Shown here one piece after another: positions 41,872 through 50,762 of a DNA stretch of 64,000 bases. This DNA comes from Methanoculleus sediminis. GTDB lineage: Archaea > Halobacteriota > Methanomicrobia > Methanomicrobiales > Methanoculleaceae. Position 1 is the stretch's first letter. Each line of letters begins with the position of its first letter. Below the pieces are notes generated by a model. It saw only the letters and a program-made list of their open reading frames with translations, was not told where the DNA came from and ran no database searches. Position numbers and translations under genes: made by a program. The stretch is taken from positions 745,017 through 809,016 of the forward strand of contig NZ_JXOJ01000002.1 of assembly GCF_001017125.1 (NCBI RefSeq), read 5' to 3'.

Positions 41872-44010
41872 ATGGAGATAGCCGATCTCCCCGTCCCGCC
41901 GGACCTCGCGGCCGGCTACATTGCCGGCGGGATCACGGAACTTTACCCACCGCAGGCCGCCTGCGTCGAAGCGGGCCTTTTTTCGGGAAAGAACCTCCTC
42001 GTCGCCATCCCCACCGCGAGCGGCAAGACCCTGGTCGCCGAGATGGCGATGCACTATCAGGTGGCGAGGGGCGGCAAGTGCCTCTACATCGTTCCTCTCC
42101 GGGCGCTCGCGAGCGAGAAGTTCGAGGAGTTCTCGGGGAAGGGTCTCCGGGTCGGAATCGCGACCGGCGACTTCGACCGGCGGGACGAGTACCTGGGAAG
42201 GAACGACATCATCGTCGCGACGAGCGAGAAGGTGGACTCGCTCCTGCGGAACCGGACACCGTGGCTTTCGGAGATCAGCCTGCTGGTCGTCGACGAGGTC
42301 CACCTGATCGACGACCCGTCGAGGGGAGCGACGGTCGAGATGGTGATCGCGAAACTCCGCCACAAGAACCCGAAGATGCAGATCATCGCCCTCTCGGCGA
42401 CCATCGGGAACCCTGCCGACCTCGCCGGATGGCTGGATGCCGAACTCGTCGAGAGCGAGTGGCGGCCGGTCGACCTCCGGGAAGGGGTCTTCTTCGAAGA
42501 CGGCATCAGGTTTGCCGACAGCGTCCGGGAGGTCGGGCGAAAGAGCAAGTACGAGGACCTGGACCTCGTCCTCGACACGGTCGCGGAGGGTGGGCAGTGC
42601 CTGGTCTTCGTCAGCTCGAGGAAGAACGCCGAAGCGTTCGCGAAACGCGCGGCATCGGGCTTAAAAATCGCAAACCCCGTCCTCGCCGGCTACGCTGATA
42701 AGATACGGTCGAGCGCATCGACCGATATGGGAAAGACCCTCGCCGCCTGCGTCGCCCAGGGGGCGGCGTTCCACCACGCGGGGCTCTCGCGGGAGGAGCG
42801 CCAGCTCGTCGAGGCGGGGTTCCGTGAGGGGCAGATCAAGGTCATCTCCTCCACCCCGACCCTCGCGGCGGGCTTAAACCTCCCCGCCCGGCGGGTGATC
42901 GTCCGCGACTACCTCCGGTTCAACGCCGGGGAAGGGATGATGCCGATCCCGGTCCGGGAGTACCGGCAGATGGCCGGCCGGGCCGGACGGCCGCGGCTCG
43001 ACCCCTACGGCGAGGCCGTCCTGATCGCGAAGTCCGAGGAGATGGTCGAGGAGCTCTTCGACTACTACATCGAGGCGACGGCAGAAGACGTCCGGAGCCG
43101 GTGCGCGGACGAGGCGGTCCTCTGCACCCATATCCTCTCGCTCGTCGCGACCGGCTTCGCCCGGGAGCGCGGCGAGGTGCTCGGGTTCATGGACGGGACG
43201 TTCTACGCCCACCAGGGCGAGAGCCCGCGTGCGCTGAAACGGGCGGTCGACCGGGTGCTTGAGTTCCTGCGGGAAGCGGAGATGATCACCGAGGTGGGGG
43301 AGTGGCTCGAGGCCACCGAGTACGGATCGCTCGTCTCCCGGCTCTACATCGATCCACGGAGCGCCGAGGTGATCGTGAACGCGATGACGGGCCGGAAGGG
43401 CTACACCGATATCGGTTTCCTCCACCTCCTCTGCGCGACGCCGGATATGCCGACGCTCTTTGTCCGCAAAAACGACATGTACGCTCTCGACCGGTTCCTC
43501 GCCGACCACCGGGAGGAACTCTGGATGGAGATCCCCTGGGATGCGGACGAGGGGTTCGACCGGAGCCTCAAAACCGCGCTCCTCCTCGCCGACTGGGCCG
43601 ACGAGGTGGGCGAAGACGTGATCTGCGAACGCTACAGCGTCGGGCCGGGCGATGTCTACGGGATGGTGGAGAGCGTCGCCTGGCTGGTTCACGCGAGCCG
43701 GCACCTTGCCGGGCTCTTCGCCCCGCACCTCGCGGCCCCCATCGAGGAGATGGAACTCCGGACCAAACACGGTATCAAGAAGGAGCTCCTGCCCCTCATC
43801 AGGATCCGGGGGATCGGCCGGGTCCGGGCCCGCCGGCTCTTCAACAACGGTATCGACTCGATCGAGGCGCTCCGGGAGGCGGGGCCCGAGAAGGTCGCAA
43901 AGATCCTCGGGCAGGGGATCGCCGCCCGGGTCTTCGAGCAGCTCGAGGGAACAAGGGACGAGATCGGGGGTGTCGGCGAGGAGCAGTCGACCCTTTCCCG
44001 GTTCGGGTGA
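41872..44010 (+). CDS. hel308: Hel308-type DNA helicase
   Basis: A 712-residue superfamily 2 helicase. Q-motif-like [12 protein letters not shown], Walker [14 protein letters not shown] (about 45-57), DEVH box [25 protein letters not shown], and motifs V and VI with [14 protein letters not shown] and [12 protein letters not shown] are all present. The ratchet and helix-hairpin-helix part ([20 protein letters not shown]) is near the end. Hel308 restarts stalled replication forks by unwinding lagging strands. Cgi121 follows 6 bp later, and the two are also neighbours in many other euryarchaea. Confidence 0.95.
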   Translation: MEIADLPVPPDLAAGYIAGGITELYPPQAACVEAGLFSGKNLLVAIPTASGKTLVAEMAMHYQVARGGKCLYIVPLRALASEKFEEFSGKGLRVGIATGDFDRRDEYLGRNDIIVATSEKVDSLLRNRTPWLSEISLLVVDEVHLIDDPSRGATVEMVIAKLRHKNPKMQIIALSATIGNPADLAGWLDAELVESEWRPVDLREGVFFEDGIRFADSVREVGRKSKYEDLDLVLDTVAEGGQCLVFVSSRKNAEAFAKRAASGLKIANPVLAGYADKIRSSASTDMGKTLAACVAQGAAFHHAGLSREERQLVEAGFREGQIKVISSTPTLAAGLNLPARRVIVRDYLRFNAGEGMMPIPVREYRQMAGRAGRPRLDPYGEAVLIAKSEEMVEELFDYYIEATAEDVRSRCADEAVLCTHILSLVATGFARERGEVLGFMDGTFYAHQGESPRALKRAVDRVLEFLREAEMITEVGEWLEATEYGSLVSRLYIDPRSAEVIVNAMTGRKGYTDIGFLHLLCATPDMPTLFVRKNDMYALDRFLADHREELWMEIPWDADEGFDRSLKTALLLADWADEVGEDVICERYSVGPGDVYGMVESVAWLVHASRHLAGLFAPHLAAPIEEMELRTKHGIKKELLPLIRIRGIGRVRARRLFNNGIDSIEALREAGPEKVAKILGQGIAARVFEQLEGTRDEIGGVGEEQSTLSRFG

Positions 44011-44016
44011 CTGAAT

Positions 44017-44544
44017 ATGACAGAACCAGAGATACCATGCGAAGTTTACCGGGCGGTCTTCACGGTCGATGACAACGCCGTTTTCCTTCAGAAGATCCGA
44101 ACGATCGCCGATGAATTCAAGACGCACATCATCCTCTTCGACGCCGACCGCCTGGCCGGACGGGATCACGTTGAGGCGGCGCTCCGGCATGCCTGCCGGT
44201 CGTGGACCGGCGGTGAAGCGATCGCGAACTCGCTTGAGATGGAGGCGCTCCTCTACGCCGCGGGAACCCGGCAGTGCCAGGTGGCCTCGTCGTTCGGGAT
44301 TCACCCGGGCGAGAACCGGTCGTTTGTCGCCGTCTGCCCGCCGGTTCCCGGCACCCGGGACCGTCTTGCCGGTCTCGTGAAGATCGTTCGCGACGAACAG
44401 GGTGAGGAGGAGATCGATCCCGAGAAGCGGGCGCTTCTCGCGGACCTCTTCTCGATCACCCCCGAGGAGGTTGCGGTTGCCGGCGAGGACCGGTTCCGCG
44501 AACTCGTTCTCGAACGGGTGGCGCTCCTCGACGTCTACCGCTGA
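44017..44544 (+). CDS. cgi121: KEOPS complex subunit Cgi121
   Basis: A 175-residue subunit of the KEOPS complex that makes N6-threonylcarbamoyladenosine in tRNA. HIILFDADRLAGRDHVEAAL, WTGGEAIANSLEMEALLYAA and GTRQCQVASSFGIHPGEN are typical of the family. The start follows the hel308 stop by 6 bp. Cgi121 binds the 3' CCA end of the substrate tRNA. Other KEOPS genes are not in this window. Confidence 0.9.
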   Translation: MTEPEIPCEVYRAVFTVDDNAVFLQKIRTIADEFKTHIILFDADRLAGRDHVEAALRHACRSWTGGEAIANSLEMEALLYAAGTRQCQVASSFGIHPGENRSFVAVCPPVPGTRDRLAGLVKIVRDEQGEEEIDPEKRALLADLFSITPEEVAVAGEDRFRELVLERVALLDVYR

Positions 44545-44719
44545 CTTAAACAAATTTCTTTTTCGCGGTTTCGCGTGAGGCTGTATCGTTATCCGCGCCT
44601 GTTTGCTCACGCGAAGCCGCGAAGGGGGTTGCTCTTGGATAACCGATCTTCGCGCCCTTCGCGGCTTCGCGTCCTTCGCGTGAGACTTTGCCGCTACCCT
44701 TCGCAGGTAAAACGGCGCA
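44545..44719. repeat. Palindromic GCGAAG-type intergenic repeat
   Basis: Two 18-bp arms, ACGCGAAGCCGCGAAGGG at 44609-44626 and its exact complement at 44655-44672, enclose a 28-bp loop. Outer copies CTCACGCGAAG (44606-44616) and CTTCGCGTGAG (44674-44684) also pair. It lies between convergent genes and can form a long hairpin. It may end transcription or may be a dispersed element related to 30744-30925. Confidence 0.7.
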
Positions 44720-45217
44720 CTACCGCTGACCGGCCCCGGCGTGGGTCAGGATGTGCCGGATCTCGGGGATGATAATCTCGTTTGCGGCGAGGGTAACCGC
44801 CTTCGTCGAGCCCGGGATGCAGAAGACCGCCCGACCGCCGACGACCCCGGCGATCGCCCGCGAGAGGATCGCGGCGGTTCCTATCTCTTCATAACTCTTC
44901 AGCCGGAAAAGTTCCCCGAACCCGTCGATCGTCTTTTCAAGAATCGGTGCGACTGCTTCGATGGTCACGTCGTCGGAGGTGAGCCCGGTGCCCCCGGTGA
45001 CGATGACGCAGGTTGCACGCGAAAGCGCTGCCCGGACCTCGGAACGGATCCGCTCCTGATCGTCGGGGATGACGGAATAATGAGTCACCTCGATCTCCGC
45101 GGCCGAGAGGAGGTCGATGAGCGCCTTCCCACTGGCGTCGGTCTCGGGTTTCCGGGTCGAGGACACGGTGATGACGGCACCGGTCACGGTGAGCGGTTTA
45201 AGATGACTGCTGTCCAT
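44720..45217 (-). CDS. moaB: MoaB/MogA family molybdopterin biosynthesis protein
   Basis: A 165-residue protein with the MoaB/Mog fold: VTGAVITVSSTRKPETDASG at the amino end, CVIVTGGTGLTSDDVTIEAV (the molybdopterin-binding GGTG loop) and AGVVGGRAVFCIPGSTKAV. MoaB-type proteins adenylylate molybdopterin for molybdenum or tungsten cofactors, needed for formylmethanofuran dehydrogenase and formate dehydrogenase in methanogens. It reads leftward, away from the replication origin, and converges on Cgi121 across the palindromic repeat. Confidence 0.92.
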   Translation of the reverse strand: MDSSHLKPLTVTGAVITVSSTRKPETDASGKALIDLLSAAEIEVTHYSVIPDDQERIRSEVRAALSRATCVIVTGGTGLTSDDVTIEAVAPILEKTIDGFGELFRLKSYEEIGTAAILSRAIAGVVGGRAVFCIPGSTKAVTLAANEIIIPEIRHILTHAGAGQR

Positions 45218-45289
45218 AGGATCTTCCAGTACCCCTGTACCGTGTATTTTACTTCATTCTATCCCCTGTCCGGGAGAGTTCAATCCCCG

Positions 45290-45311
45290 ACCCCTTTGCT
45301 TCGCGTGGAAA
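45290..45311 (-). repeat. Origin recognition box 1
   Basis: On the minus strand it reads TTTCCACGCGAA then GCAAAGGGGT, close to the archaeal ORB core TTCCAGTGGAAAC with its G-string. It points away from the other two boxes, on the far side of the AT-rich tract. Confidence 0.7.
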
Positions 45312-45639
45312 AAAGGAGGACGCCGCGGGCCAGGGACGGGAGAGGACAAAGAGGAGAGGAACCCGGATACAGGATTCCCGGAGAGGAACCCGGTCAATCC
45401 AAAAGAATTAACGAGATCGTCCTCATGGAACCGATCGGATGGGACCCGGGTACCCGGCAAAACTCTCTCCCGGAAACCGATCACCCTCTCCCGGGAACTG
45501 ATCGGACCTCCCGATCCGCTCTGCTCCGGGACTTCTCCGGGTTGTCTTTCGGTGAGTCGATCGATCGGGGAGGATACCCGATCAGGTTCCCGGAGAAAGA
45601 GATTTTTCCTGCCCCTGTTTCCTGATTCATCCCTTTTCA

Positions 45640-45860
45640 GTATCCCTTTATCCGTATAATGCTCTCTCTTCCGTTTTTACTTGTCTTCTTTTGCTTCCTT
45701 GCCTCTTTATGCTCTTTTACCCGCTTTATTCATCCATTTTACCTTATATTCTCTTTTTATCCGCTCTTTTCTTTCACAGATTCTTCTATTCTCTTTGTTT
45801 TCCTTTTACTTTCTTTTCCTCTCTTTGTTTTTTCTTTACGTTAATACGGTAAAACTTTAT
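45640..45860. other. T-rich AT-rich tract, candidate DNA unwinding element
   Basis: About 220 bp made mostly of T with interspersed C on the plus strand, in sharp contrast to the GC-rich surroundings. It lies between inverted ORB repeats. Its hydrophobic reading frame is a by-product of the T-rich composition. A natural place for duplex opening. Confidence 0.7.
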
Positions 45861-45864
45861 ATCT
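45851..45864 (+). promoter_or_regulatory. Candidate promoter of orc1/cdc6
   Basis: AAAACTTTATATCT contains a TATA box with A-rich BRE-like flank. Transcription would start near 45888 and cross two ORBs before the start codon at 46153, so initiator binding could affect its own expression. Confidence 0.45.
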
Positions 45865-45911
45865 TGAATTGCAGAGGTACACATGACTATTGTCATCAGT
45901 TTTGAGTGAAT

Positions 45912-45928
45912 GATACACCCGGTGTATC
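45912..45928. repeat. Perfect palindrome within the origin region
   Basis: GATACACC and GGTGTATC are exact inverted 8-bp arms around one base. It is 10 bp before the second ORB. Confidence 0.6.
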
Positions 45929-45937
45929 GTCATCAGG

Positions 45938-45959
45938 TTTCCACTCGAAACAAAGGGGT
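45938..45959 (+). repeat. Origin recognition box 2
   Basis: TTTCCACTCGAAAC then AAAGGGGT, followed by CGGGG. Plus orientation, between the palindrome and orc1/cdc6. Confidence 0.75.
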
Positions 45960-46053
45960 CGGGGCGATCCCGCCGGGGTCCCTCGATCCACCCTCCCGGA
46001 CCCCCCTCGACTCGACCGGTTTATCGGGATCTCCCGGCGATCCAATGCTCGAA

Positions 46054-46075
46054 GTTCCACTGGAAACGAAGGGGT
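46054..46075 (+). repeat. Origin recognition box 3
   Basis: GTTCCACTGGAAAC then GAAGGGGT. The best match to the archaeal ORB consensus in the window. Plus orientation, 78 bp before the orc1/cdc6 ATG. Confidence 0.8.
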
Positions 46076-46152
46076 TATCTGTCCCTAAAGCGATCATATT
46101 AAGAGAGCTCGACACGAAAATTTCCTGCCCTGCCTGCCTCCCCGGTGACATC

Positions 46153-47436
46153 ATGTCGGACGATAAAACGAGCCCTATGGGGTTATTCAAAAAATACCTG
46201 ACCAATAGACGTATATTCAAGAATAGAGAAGTCCTCCGCCACAACTATCGTCCCCAGATCCTGCCTCACCGGAAGCCGCAGATCGACGAACTCGCCTCCA
46301 TCCTCGCACCCGCCCTCACGAACGAGACCCCGTCGAATATTCTCATCTACGGCAAGACCGGGACCGGGAAGACGGCTTCGGTCCGGTATGTGGGAACGGA
46401 GCTCGAGAACGCGAGCGCCCTTGCCGGAACGAAGTGCAAGATCGTCCACCTCAACTGCGAGGTGATCGACACCCAGTACCGGGTCCTCGCGCAGATCGCG
46501 AACGGTCTCGACAACGCCGACGAGCACCCGAGCGACAGCACGAGAAACCACATCCCGATGACCGGGTGGCCGACGGATCAGGTCTACATGGAGCTCAAAA
46601 ACCAGCTCGAGAGCAGCGGCGGGGTCATGGTCATCATCCTCGACGAGATCGACAAACTCGTCAAAAAGAGCGGTGACGACACCCTCTACAATCTCACCCG
46701 GATCAACTCCGACCTCAAGTTCGCGAAAGTGAGCATCATCGGGATCTCGAACGACCTCCGGTTCACCGATTTCCTGGACCCCCGCGTCCTCTCCTCGCTC
46801 TCCGAGGAGGAGATCGTCTTCCCCCCCTACAACGCCCCGCAGCTCTGCGACATCCTCCAGCAGAGGGCGGAGATGGCGTTCGTCGAGGGCGCGCTCGACG
46901 AGACGGTCATCCCGCTCTGCGCGGCGCTCGCGGCCCAGGAGCACGGCGACGCACGGCGGGCGCTCGACCTGCTCCGGGTCTCGGGCGAACTCGCGGACCG
47001 CGAGAACGCCGCGGGCGTGACCGAGAAGCACGTCCGGATGGCCCAGGAGAAGATCGAGACCGACAGCATGGTCGAGTGCATCTCCACCCTCCCGACCCAG
47101 AGCAAGGCGGTCCTCTACGCGATGCTGATCCTCGAGCAGATGGGTAAGAGGATCTTCACGAGCGGCGAGGTCACGGTGGTCTACCGCGAGATAGCCCGGA
47201 TCATCGATCTCGATGTCCTGACGCACCGCCGGATCACCGATCTCATCTCCGAACTCAACATGCTCGGCGTCATCAACACCCGGGTCATCTCGCGGGGCCG
47301 CTACGGCCGGACGAAGGAGATGTGGTTCGATGCGACGACGAGCAAGATCGAGGAGGTCGTCACCCGCGACCCGAGGCTCGACGACGAGAGGCTCAAGAAA
47401 CTCGACGTCAACCGATTGAGAGCAATGTTCAGGTGA
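46153..47436 (+). CDS. cdc6: Orc1/Cdc6 replication initiator
   Basis: A 427-residue origin-binding AAA+ ATPase. Walker A YGKTGTGKTAS (about 68-78) and Walker B VIILDEIDKL (about 155-164) are present, with sensor-like ISNDLRFTDFLDPRV and a carboxy winged helix (about 330-427: RIFTSGEVTVVYREIARIID, then LDVLTHRRITDLISELN). I used the ATG at 46153, where family similarity begins; the longer frame runs through ORB repeats. Its product should bind the neighbouring ORBs and load MCM. The Lrp gene follows 4 bp later. Confidence 0.95.
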   Translation: MSDDKTSPMGLFKKYLTNRRIFKNREVLRHNYRPQILPHRKPQIDELASILAPALTNETPSNILIYGKTGTGKTASVRYVGTELENASALAGTKCKIVHLNCEVIDTQYRVLAQIANGLDNADEHPSDSTRNHIPMTGWPTDQVYMELKNQLESSGGVMVIILDEIDKLVKKSGDDTLYNLTRINSDLKFAKVSIIGISNDLRFTDFLDPRVLSSLSEEEIVFPPYNAPQLCDILQQRAEMAFVEGALDETVIPLCAALAAQEHGDARRALDLLRVSGELADRENAAGVTEKHVRMAQEKIETDSMVECISTLPTQSKAVLYAMLILEQMGKRIFTSGEVTVVYREIARIIDLDVLTHRRITDLISELNMLGVINTRVISRGRYGRTKEMWFDATTSKIEEVVTRDPRLDDERLKKLDVNRLRAMFR

Positions 47437-47440
47437 AACA

Positions 47441-47932
47441 ATGGACGAAAAGGACCGTATCCTCCTCCAGCTCCTGGAGGAGAACTGCCGCACCCCCTTG
47501 AGCGAACTCGCGGTGCTGGCCGAGATGAGCGAGCAGGACGTGAAGGATCGGATCGGCCGGCTGGAAGCGGCAGGTGCCATCCGCCGCTACGGGGCGGTCG
47601 TCGACTGGGAGCGGGCCGGCGACGGAAACGTCGCTGCGGTGATCGAGCTCAAAGTCTCGCCCGAGCGGGACTTCGGCTACGACCGGATCGCCGAGCGGAT
47701 CTCCCGGTTCCCGCAGGTCCGGTCGCTTCGCCTGATGACCGGCGCGTACGACCTCCAGCTCCTGGTCACCGGGCCGAGCATGCACGAGATCGCGCGGTTC
47801 GTCTCCGAGCAGATCGCCCCGATGGACCGGATCCGGGAGACGGCGACGCACATCATCATGAAGACCTACAAGGAGAACGGCACCACCTTCGCCGAGCGCG
47901 AAGAGGTCGAGCGGCTCCCCTACTCGTTCTGA
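47441..47932 (+). CDS. Lrp/AsnC family transcription regulator
   Basis: A 163-residue Lrp-type regulator: winged helix at about 4-60 (DEKDRILLQLLEENCRTPLS, RIGRLEAAGAIRRYGAVVDW) and a RAM domain after it, ending FAEREEVERLPYSF. It starts 4 bp after the orc1/cdc6 stop and one base before the aminotransferase start, so the three form a unit. The regulator probably senses an amino acid related to the aminotransferase. Confidence 0.92.
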   Translation: MDEKDRILLQLLEENCRTPLSELAVLAEMSEQDVKDRIGRLEAAGAIRRYGAVVDWERAGDGNVAAVIELKVSPERDFGYDRIAERISRFPQVRSLRLMTGAYDLQLLVTGPSMHEIARFVSEQIAPMDRIRETATHIIMKTYKENGTTFAEREEVERLPYSF

Positions 47933-47933
47933 G

Positions 47934-49103
47934 GTGAAACGTTTGAGGGATTTCGTCTCGAAACGGGCCCGCGCCATACCTCCTTCGGGTATCCGGAAGT
48001 TCTTCGATATCGCCCAGACAATGGAAGACGTCATATCCCTGGGTGTCGGCGAGCCGGACTTCGTGACACCCTGGTGCGTCTGCGAGGCGTCCATCTACTC
48101 CATCGAGCAGGGGTCGACCGCCTACACCTCGAACAAGGGGACGCCCCAGCTCAGGGCCGCCATCAGCCGCTACCTCGATACCCGGTTTAACACCCGGTAC
48201 GATCCCGAGGCGGAGATCATCGTCACCTGCGGCGTCTCGGAGGCGGCCGATATCGCCATCCGGGCCGTCACGGATCCCGGCGACGAGATCCTGGTCGCCG
48301 AGCCCTGTTACGTCTCCTACAACCCCTGCGTCTCTCTTGCCGGAGGAACGCCGGTGCCCGTTCTCTGCCGGGCGGCGGACGAGTTTCGGCTGACGGCCGA
48401 CGCGCTCGCGGAGAGCATCACCCCTAAGACGAAGGCCCTCATCGCAAACTTCCCGAACAACCCTACCGGCGGAGTGATGGAGAAGGGGGACTGGCACGCG
48501 ATCGCCGATCTCCTGGTCGACCACGATCTCCTCCTCATCAGCGACGAGGTCTATGCCGAGCTCACCTACGACGGCGAACACTTCTCGCCGGCAAGGATCC
48601 CGGAACTCCGGGAGCGGACGATCACCTTAAACGGGTTCTCAAAGGCCTTTGCCATGACCGGATGGCGGATCGGGTACCTCTGCGCCCCGCCCGAGATCAC
48701 CGCGGCGGCCCTGAAGATTCACCAGTACGTCGCGCTCTGCGCCCCCGTCATGGGCCAGATCGCGGCTTATGAAGCGCTCCGGATCGGGGAGGACGAGAAG
48801 GATGCGATGGTCCGGGAGTACCGTCTCCGGCGCAACCTCTTCGTCGACGGGCTGAACAAGCTCGGCCTTGTCTGCCACGTCCCGAAGGGTGCGTTCTATG
48901 CCTTCCCGTCGGTGGAGAGCACCGGCATGACCGACGTCGAGTTTGCAGAGGGACTCCTCCGGGAGCAGCACGTCGCGGTCGTCCCGGGGAGCGCCCTCGG
49001 CCCCTCGGGAGCCGGGCACGTGCGGTGCGCCTACGCGGTCTCGCGCGACGATCTCAAAGAGGCGCTCTCCCGGATGGGGGCCTTTTTGGAATCGATAAAA
49101 TAA
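47934..49103 (+). CDS. Class I/II PLP-dependent aminotransferase
   Basis: A 389-residue aminotransferase of the AspC/aromatic group. FDIAQTMEDVISLGVGEPDF at the amino end, PNNPTGGVM near 165, SDEVYAELTYDG near 205 and the PLP-lysine segment LNGFSKAFAMTGWRIGYL near 230-247 are all typical. The start is a GTG inside GAGGTGAAA after the Lrp stop. Which amino acid it uses is not fixed by the sequence; aspartate, alanine or aromatic substrates are possible. Confidence 0.9.
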   Translation: MKRLRDFVSKRARAIPPSGIRKFFDIAQTMEDVISLGVGEPDFVTPWCVCEASIYSIEQGSTAYTSNKGTPQLRAAISRYLDTRFNTRYDPEAEIIVTCGVSEAADIAIRAVTDPGDEILVAEPCYVSYNPCVSLAGGTPVPVLCRAADEFRLTADALAESITPKTKALIANFPNNPTGGVMEKGDWHAIADLLVDHDLLLISDEVYAELTYDGEHFSPARIPELRERTITLNGFSKAFAMTGWRIGYLCAPPEITAAALKIHQYVALCAPVMGQIAAYEALRIGEDEKDAMVREYRLRRNLFVDGLNKLGLVCHVPKGAFYAFPSVESTGMTDVEFAEGLLREQHVAVVPGSALGPSGAGHVRCAYAVSRDDLKEALSRMGAFLESIK

Positions 49104-49210
49104 AAATACCACCATAAATATCTTCAAATGAAAATCGAAACTGTTTTATGAGATATCTCTGCATGGGCAACCGTCAGTTTGTTGTCCGACAGAGGAACGA
49201 CAGGTAGAGA

Positions 49211-49232
49211 ACCCCTTTATTTCCACTGGAGA
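49211..49232 (-). repeat. Origin recognition box 4
   Basis: On the minus strand TCTCCAGTGGAAAT then AAAGGGGT, matching the ORB core closely. It faces away from box 5. Confidence 0.75.
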
Positions 49233-49427
49233 TGTGGATTTATTCGGGAATTTTGGCCGACCGGGATCCCGGTGTGCCCGTATCGGAAATATGCATTCGG
49301 TCACCCAAATGCCGGGCGGATCTGCGGGTTCGCATCCGCGCTCCGGCGAAAGGATCCGATGACAGATTGGCATACCGCCCCGGAGGGAAAACTCGATGCG
49401 TTAGCCGGTGATGCACCTGAAAAGAAA

Positions 49428-49449
49428 ATTCCACTGGAAATAAAGGGGT
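49428..49449 (+). repeat. Origin recognition box 5
   Basis: ATTCCACTGGAAAT then AAAGGGGT. Same orientation and nearly the same sequence as box 3. Confidence 0.75.
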
Positions 49450-49751
49450 TAAGATCCCGACGGTGATCGTGCCGGGGCTGATCCGCAGAAGCCAGGGTTG
49501 ATATACAATGATCGCTGTCGCCGGAAACCCGGGATGTACGCGAATATCGCGGTGCAGCGCCGGAGATAATCGATCTGCCATCCCGTATCTCTCTGGCCGC
49601 TTTCCGCACCACCTCCCCGGGGCGCGGAACGGTGGAGCGGGCGATGCAGGGGTTGCTGAAACCCGGTTGCCTTTAAACCGGGTGACCGCACTCCCGGTAT
49701 CAGATTGTAACGTTTATCAGCATGTATCACTCCATCCTACTTGATAGAACA

Positions 49752-50762
49752 ATGAGTTGTACTATTATCGTCGGCGGGTTCTTTGGTGACGAGGGAAAAG
49801 GAAAGATCGTAGCCCACATCGCTCACCAGGACAGACCATCCATCATCTCCCGGGGCGGGGTCGGCCCGAACGCAGGGCATACCGTCCGCGTCGGAGAGAA
49901 GGAGTACGGGGTTCGGATGGTTCCCTCGGGGTTCGTCTACCCGGAAGCGACCCTCATGATCGGGAGCGGCGTGCTCGTCGATCCTCGTGTCTTTCTGCGG
50001 GAAGTCGATCTCGTCGGCGTCCGGGACAGGATCTTCGTTGACGGGCGGTGCGGCGTCATCGAAGAGGATCACATCGCGCGGGACAAAGCGAGCGACCATC
50101 TCAGTAAGAAGATCGGGAGCACCGGAACCGGGTGCGGCCCGGCGAACGCCGACCGCGTTCTCCGGACGTCGCGGCAGGCGAAGGACGTCCCGGAGCTCGC
50201 GGGGTTCATCACCGACGTGGCCCAGGACGTCAATCGGGCCATCGATGACGACGAGGTGGTTCTCCTCGAAGGAACCCAGGGATTCGGGATCTCGCTCTAC
50301 TTCGGAACCTACCCGTTCGTGACGAGTAAGGACACCTCCGCCTCGCAGATCGCCGCCGACAACGGCGTCGGCCCGACCCGGATCGACGACGTCATCGTCG
50401 TCTTCAAGGCCTACCCGACCCGGGTCGGCGAGGGCCCCTTCTCCACCGAGATGTCGGCGGCGCAGTCGCACGAGCTCGGGATCGAGGAGTTCGGGACCGT
50501 CACCCATCGCCAGCGCCGCATCGGCACCTGGGACGGGAAGATGGCGCGCTACTCGGCGATGATCAACGGGTGCACTCAGGCGGCGATCACCGGCATCGAC
50601 CGGATCGATCCGACCTGTTTCGGCGCGACGGAGTACGATCAGTTGACGAAGACGGCGCGGGACTTCATTGCGCAGGCCGAAAAGGACATCGGCAAACCCG
50701 TCACCCTGATCTCGACGGGTCCCGAGATGTCCCAGATCATCGATCTGAGGGGCGAATTATGA
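49752..50762 (+). CDS. purA: Adenylosuccinate synthetase
   Basis: A 336-residue PurA, which joins IMP and aspartate with GTP on the way to AMP. The amino-terminal GGFFGDEGKGKIVAHIAHQD is the GTP-binding glycine-rich loop; GPNAGHTVRVG, LEGTQGFGISLYFGTYPFVT and a TSKDTSASQ segment follow. The short archaeal form is about 340 residues, against 430 in bacteria, and this matches it. I used the ATG at 49752, since an ATG at 49722 precedes the conserved start by ten residues. Confidence 0.94.
   Translation: MSCTIIVGGFFGDEGKGKIVAHIAHQDRPSIISRGGVGPNAGHTVRVGEKEYGVRMVPSGFVYPEATLMIGSGVLVDPRVFLREVDLVGVRDRIFVDGRCGVIEEDHIARDKASDHLSKKIGSTGTGCGPANADRVLRTSRQAKDVPELAGFITDVAQDVNRAIDDDEVVLLEGTQGFGISLYFGTYPFVTSKDTSASQIAADNGVGPTRIDDVIVVFKAYPTRVGEGPFSTEMSAAQSHELGIEEFGTVTHRQRRIGTWDGKMARYSAMINGCTQAAITGIDRIDPTCFGATEYDQLTKTARDFIAQAEKDIGKPVTLISTGPEMSQIIDLRGEL

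Larger units (their letters stand above)
45218..46152. other. Probable chromosomal replication origin (oriC) beside orc1/cdc6
   Basis: A 935-bp noncoding region between moaB and orc1/cdc6. It contains one ORB-type repeat in minus orientation (45290-45311), a GC-rich stretch with CCCGG/GATCGG repeats, a 220-bp T-rich AT-rich tract (45640-45860), a TATA box, an 8-bp-arm palindrome (45912-45928) and two ORB repeats in plus orientation (45938-45959 and 46054-46075). Inverted ORBs flanking an AT-rich tract next to an initiator gene is the known layout of euryarchaeal origins. Confidence 0.85.
49104..49751. other. Intergenic region with a second inverted ORB pair
   Basis: A 648-bp spacer before purA. 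It holds two ORB-type repeats in opposite orientation (49211-49232 minus, 49428-49449 plus) about 195 bp apart. The left end is AT-rich (49104-49160). The small frames between them look random. It may be part of an extended origin. Confidence 0.7.

Noticed and set aside
44575-44772. A 65-codon plus-strand frame in the Cgi121-moaB spacer
   Set aside because: It is a translation of the palindromic GCGAAG repeat (Arg/Leu/Ser-rich) and overlaps the moaB end.
45659-45844. A 61-codon hydrophobic frame in the T-rich tract
   Set aside because: It consists of Phe, Leu and Ser codons created by the T/C-rich composition and lacks a ribosome site; the tract is better explained as an unwinding element.
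49301-49730. Several small minus- and plus-strand frames between the aminotransferase and purA
   Set aside because: They overlap each other and the ORB repeats, show no family sequence, and lack ribosome sites.
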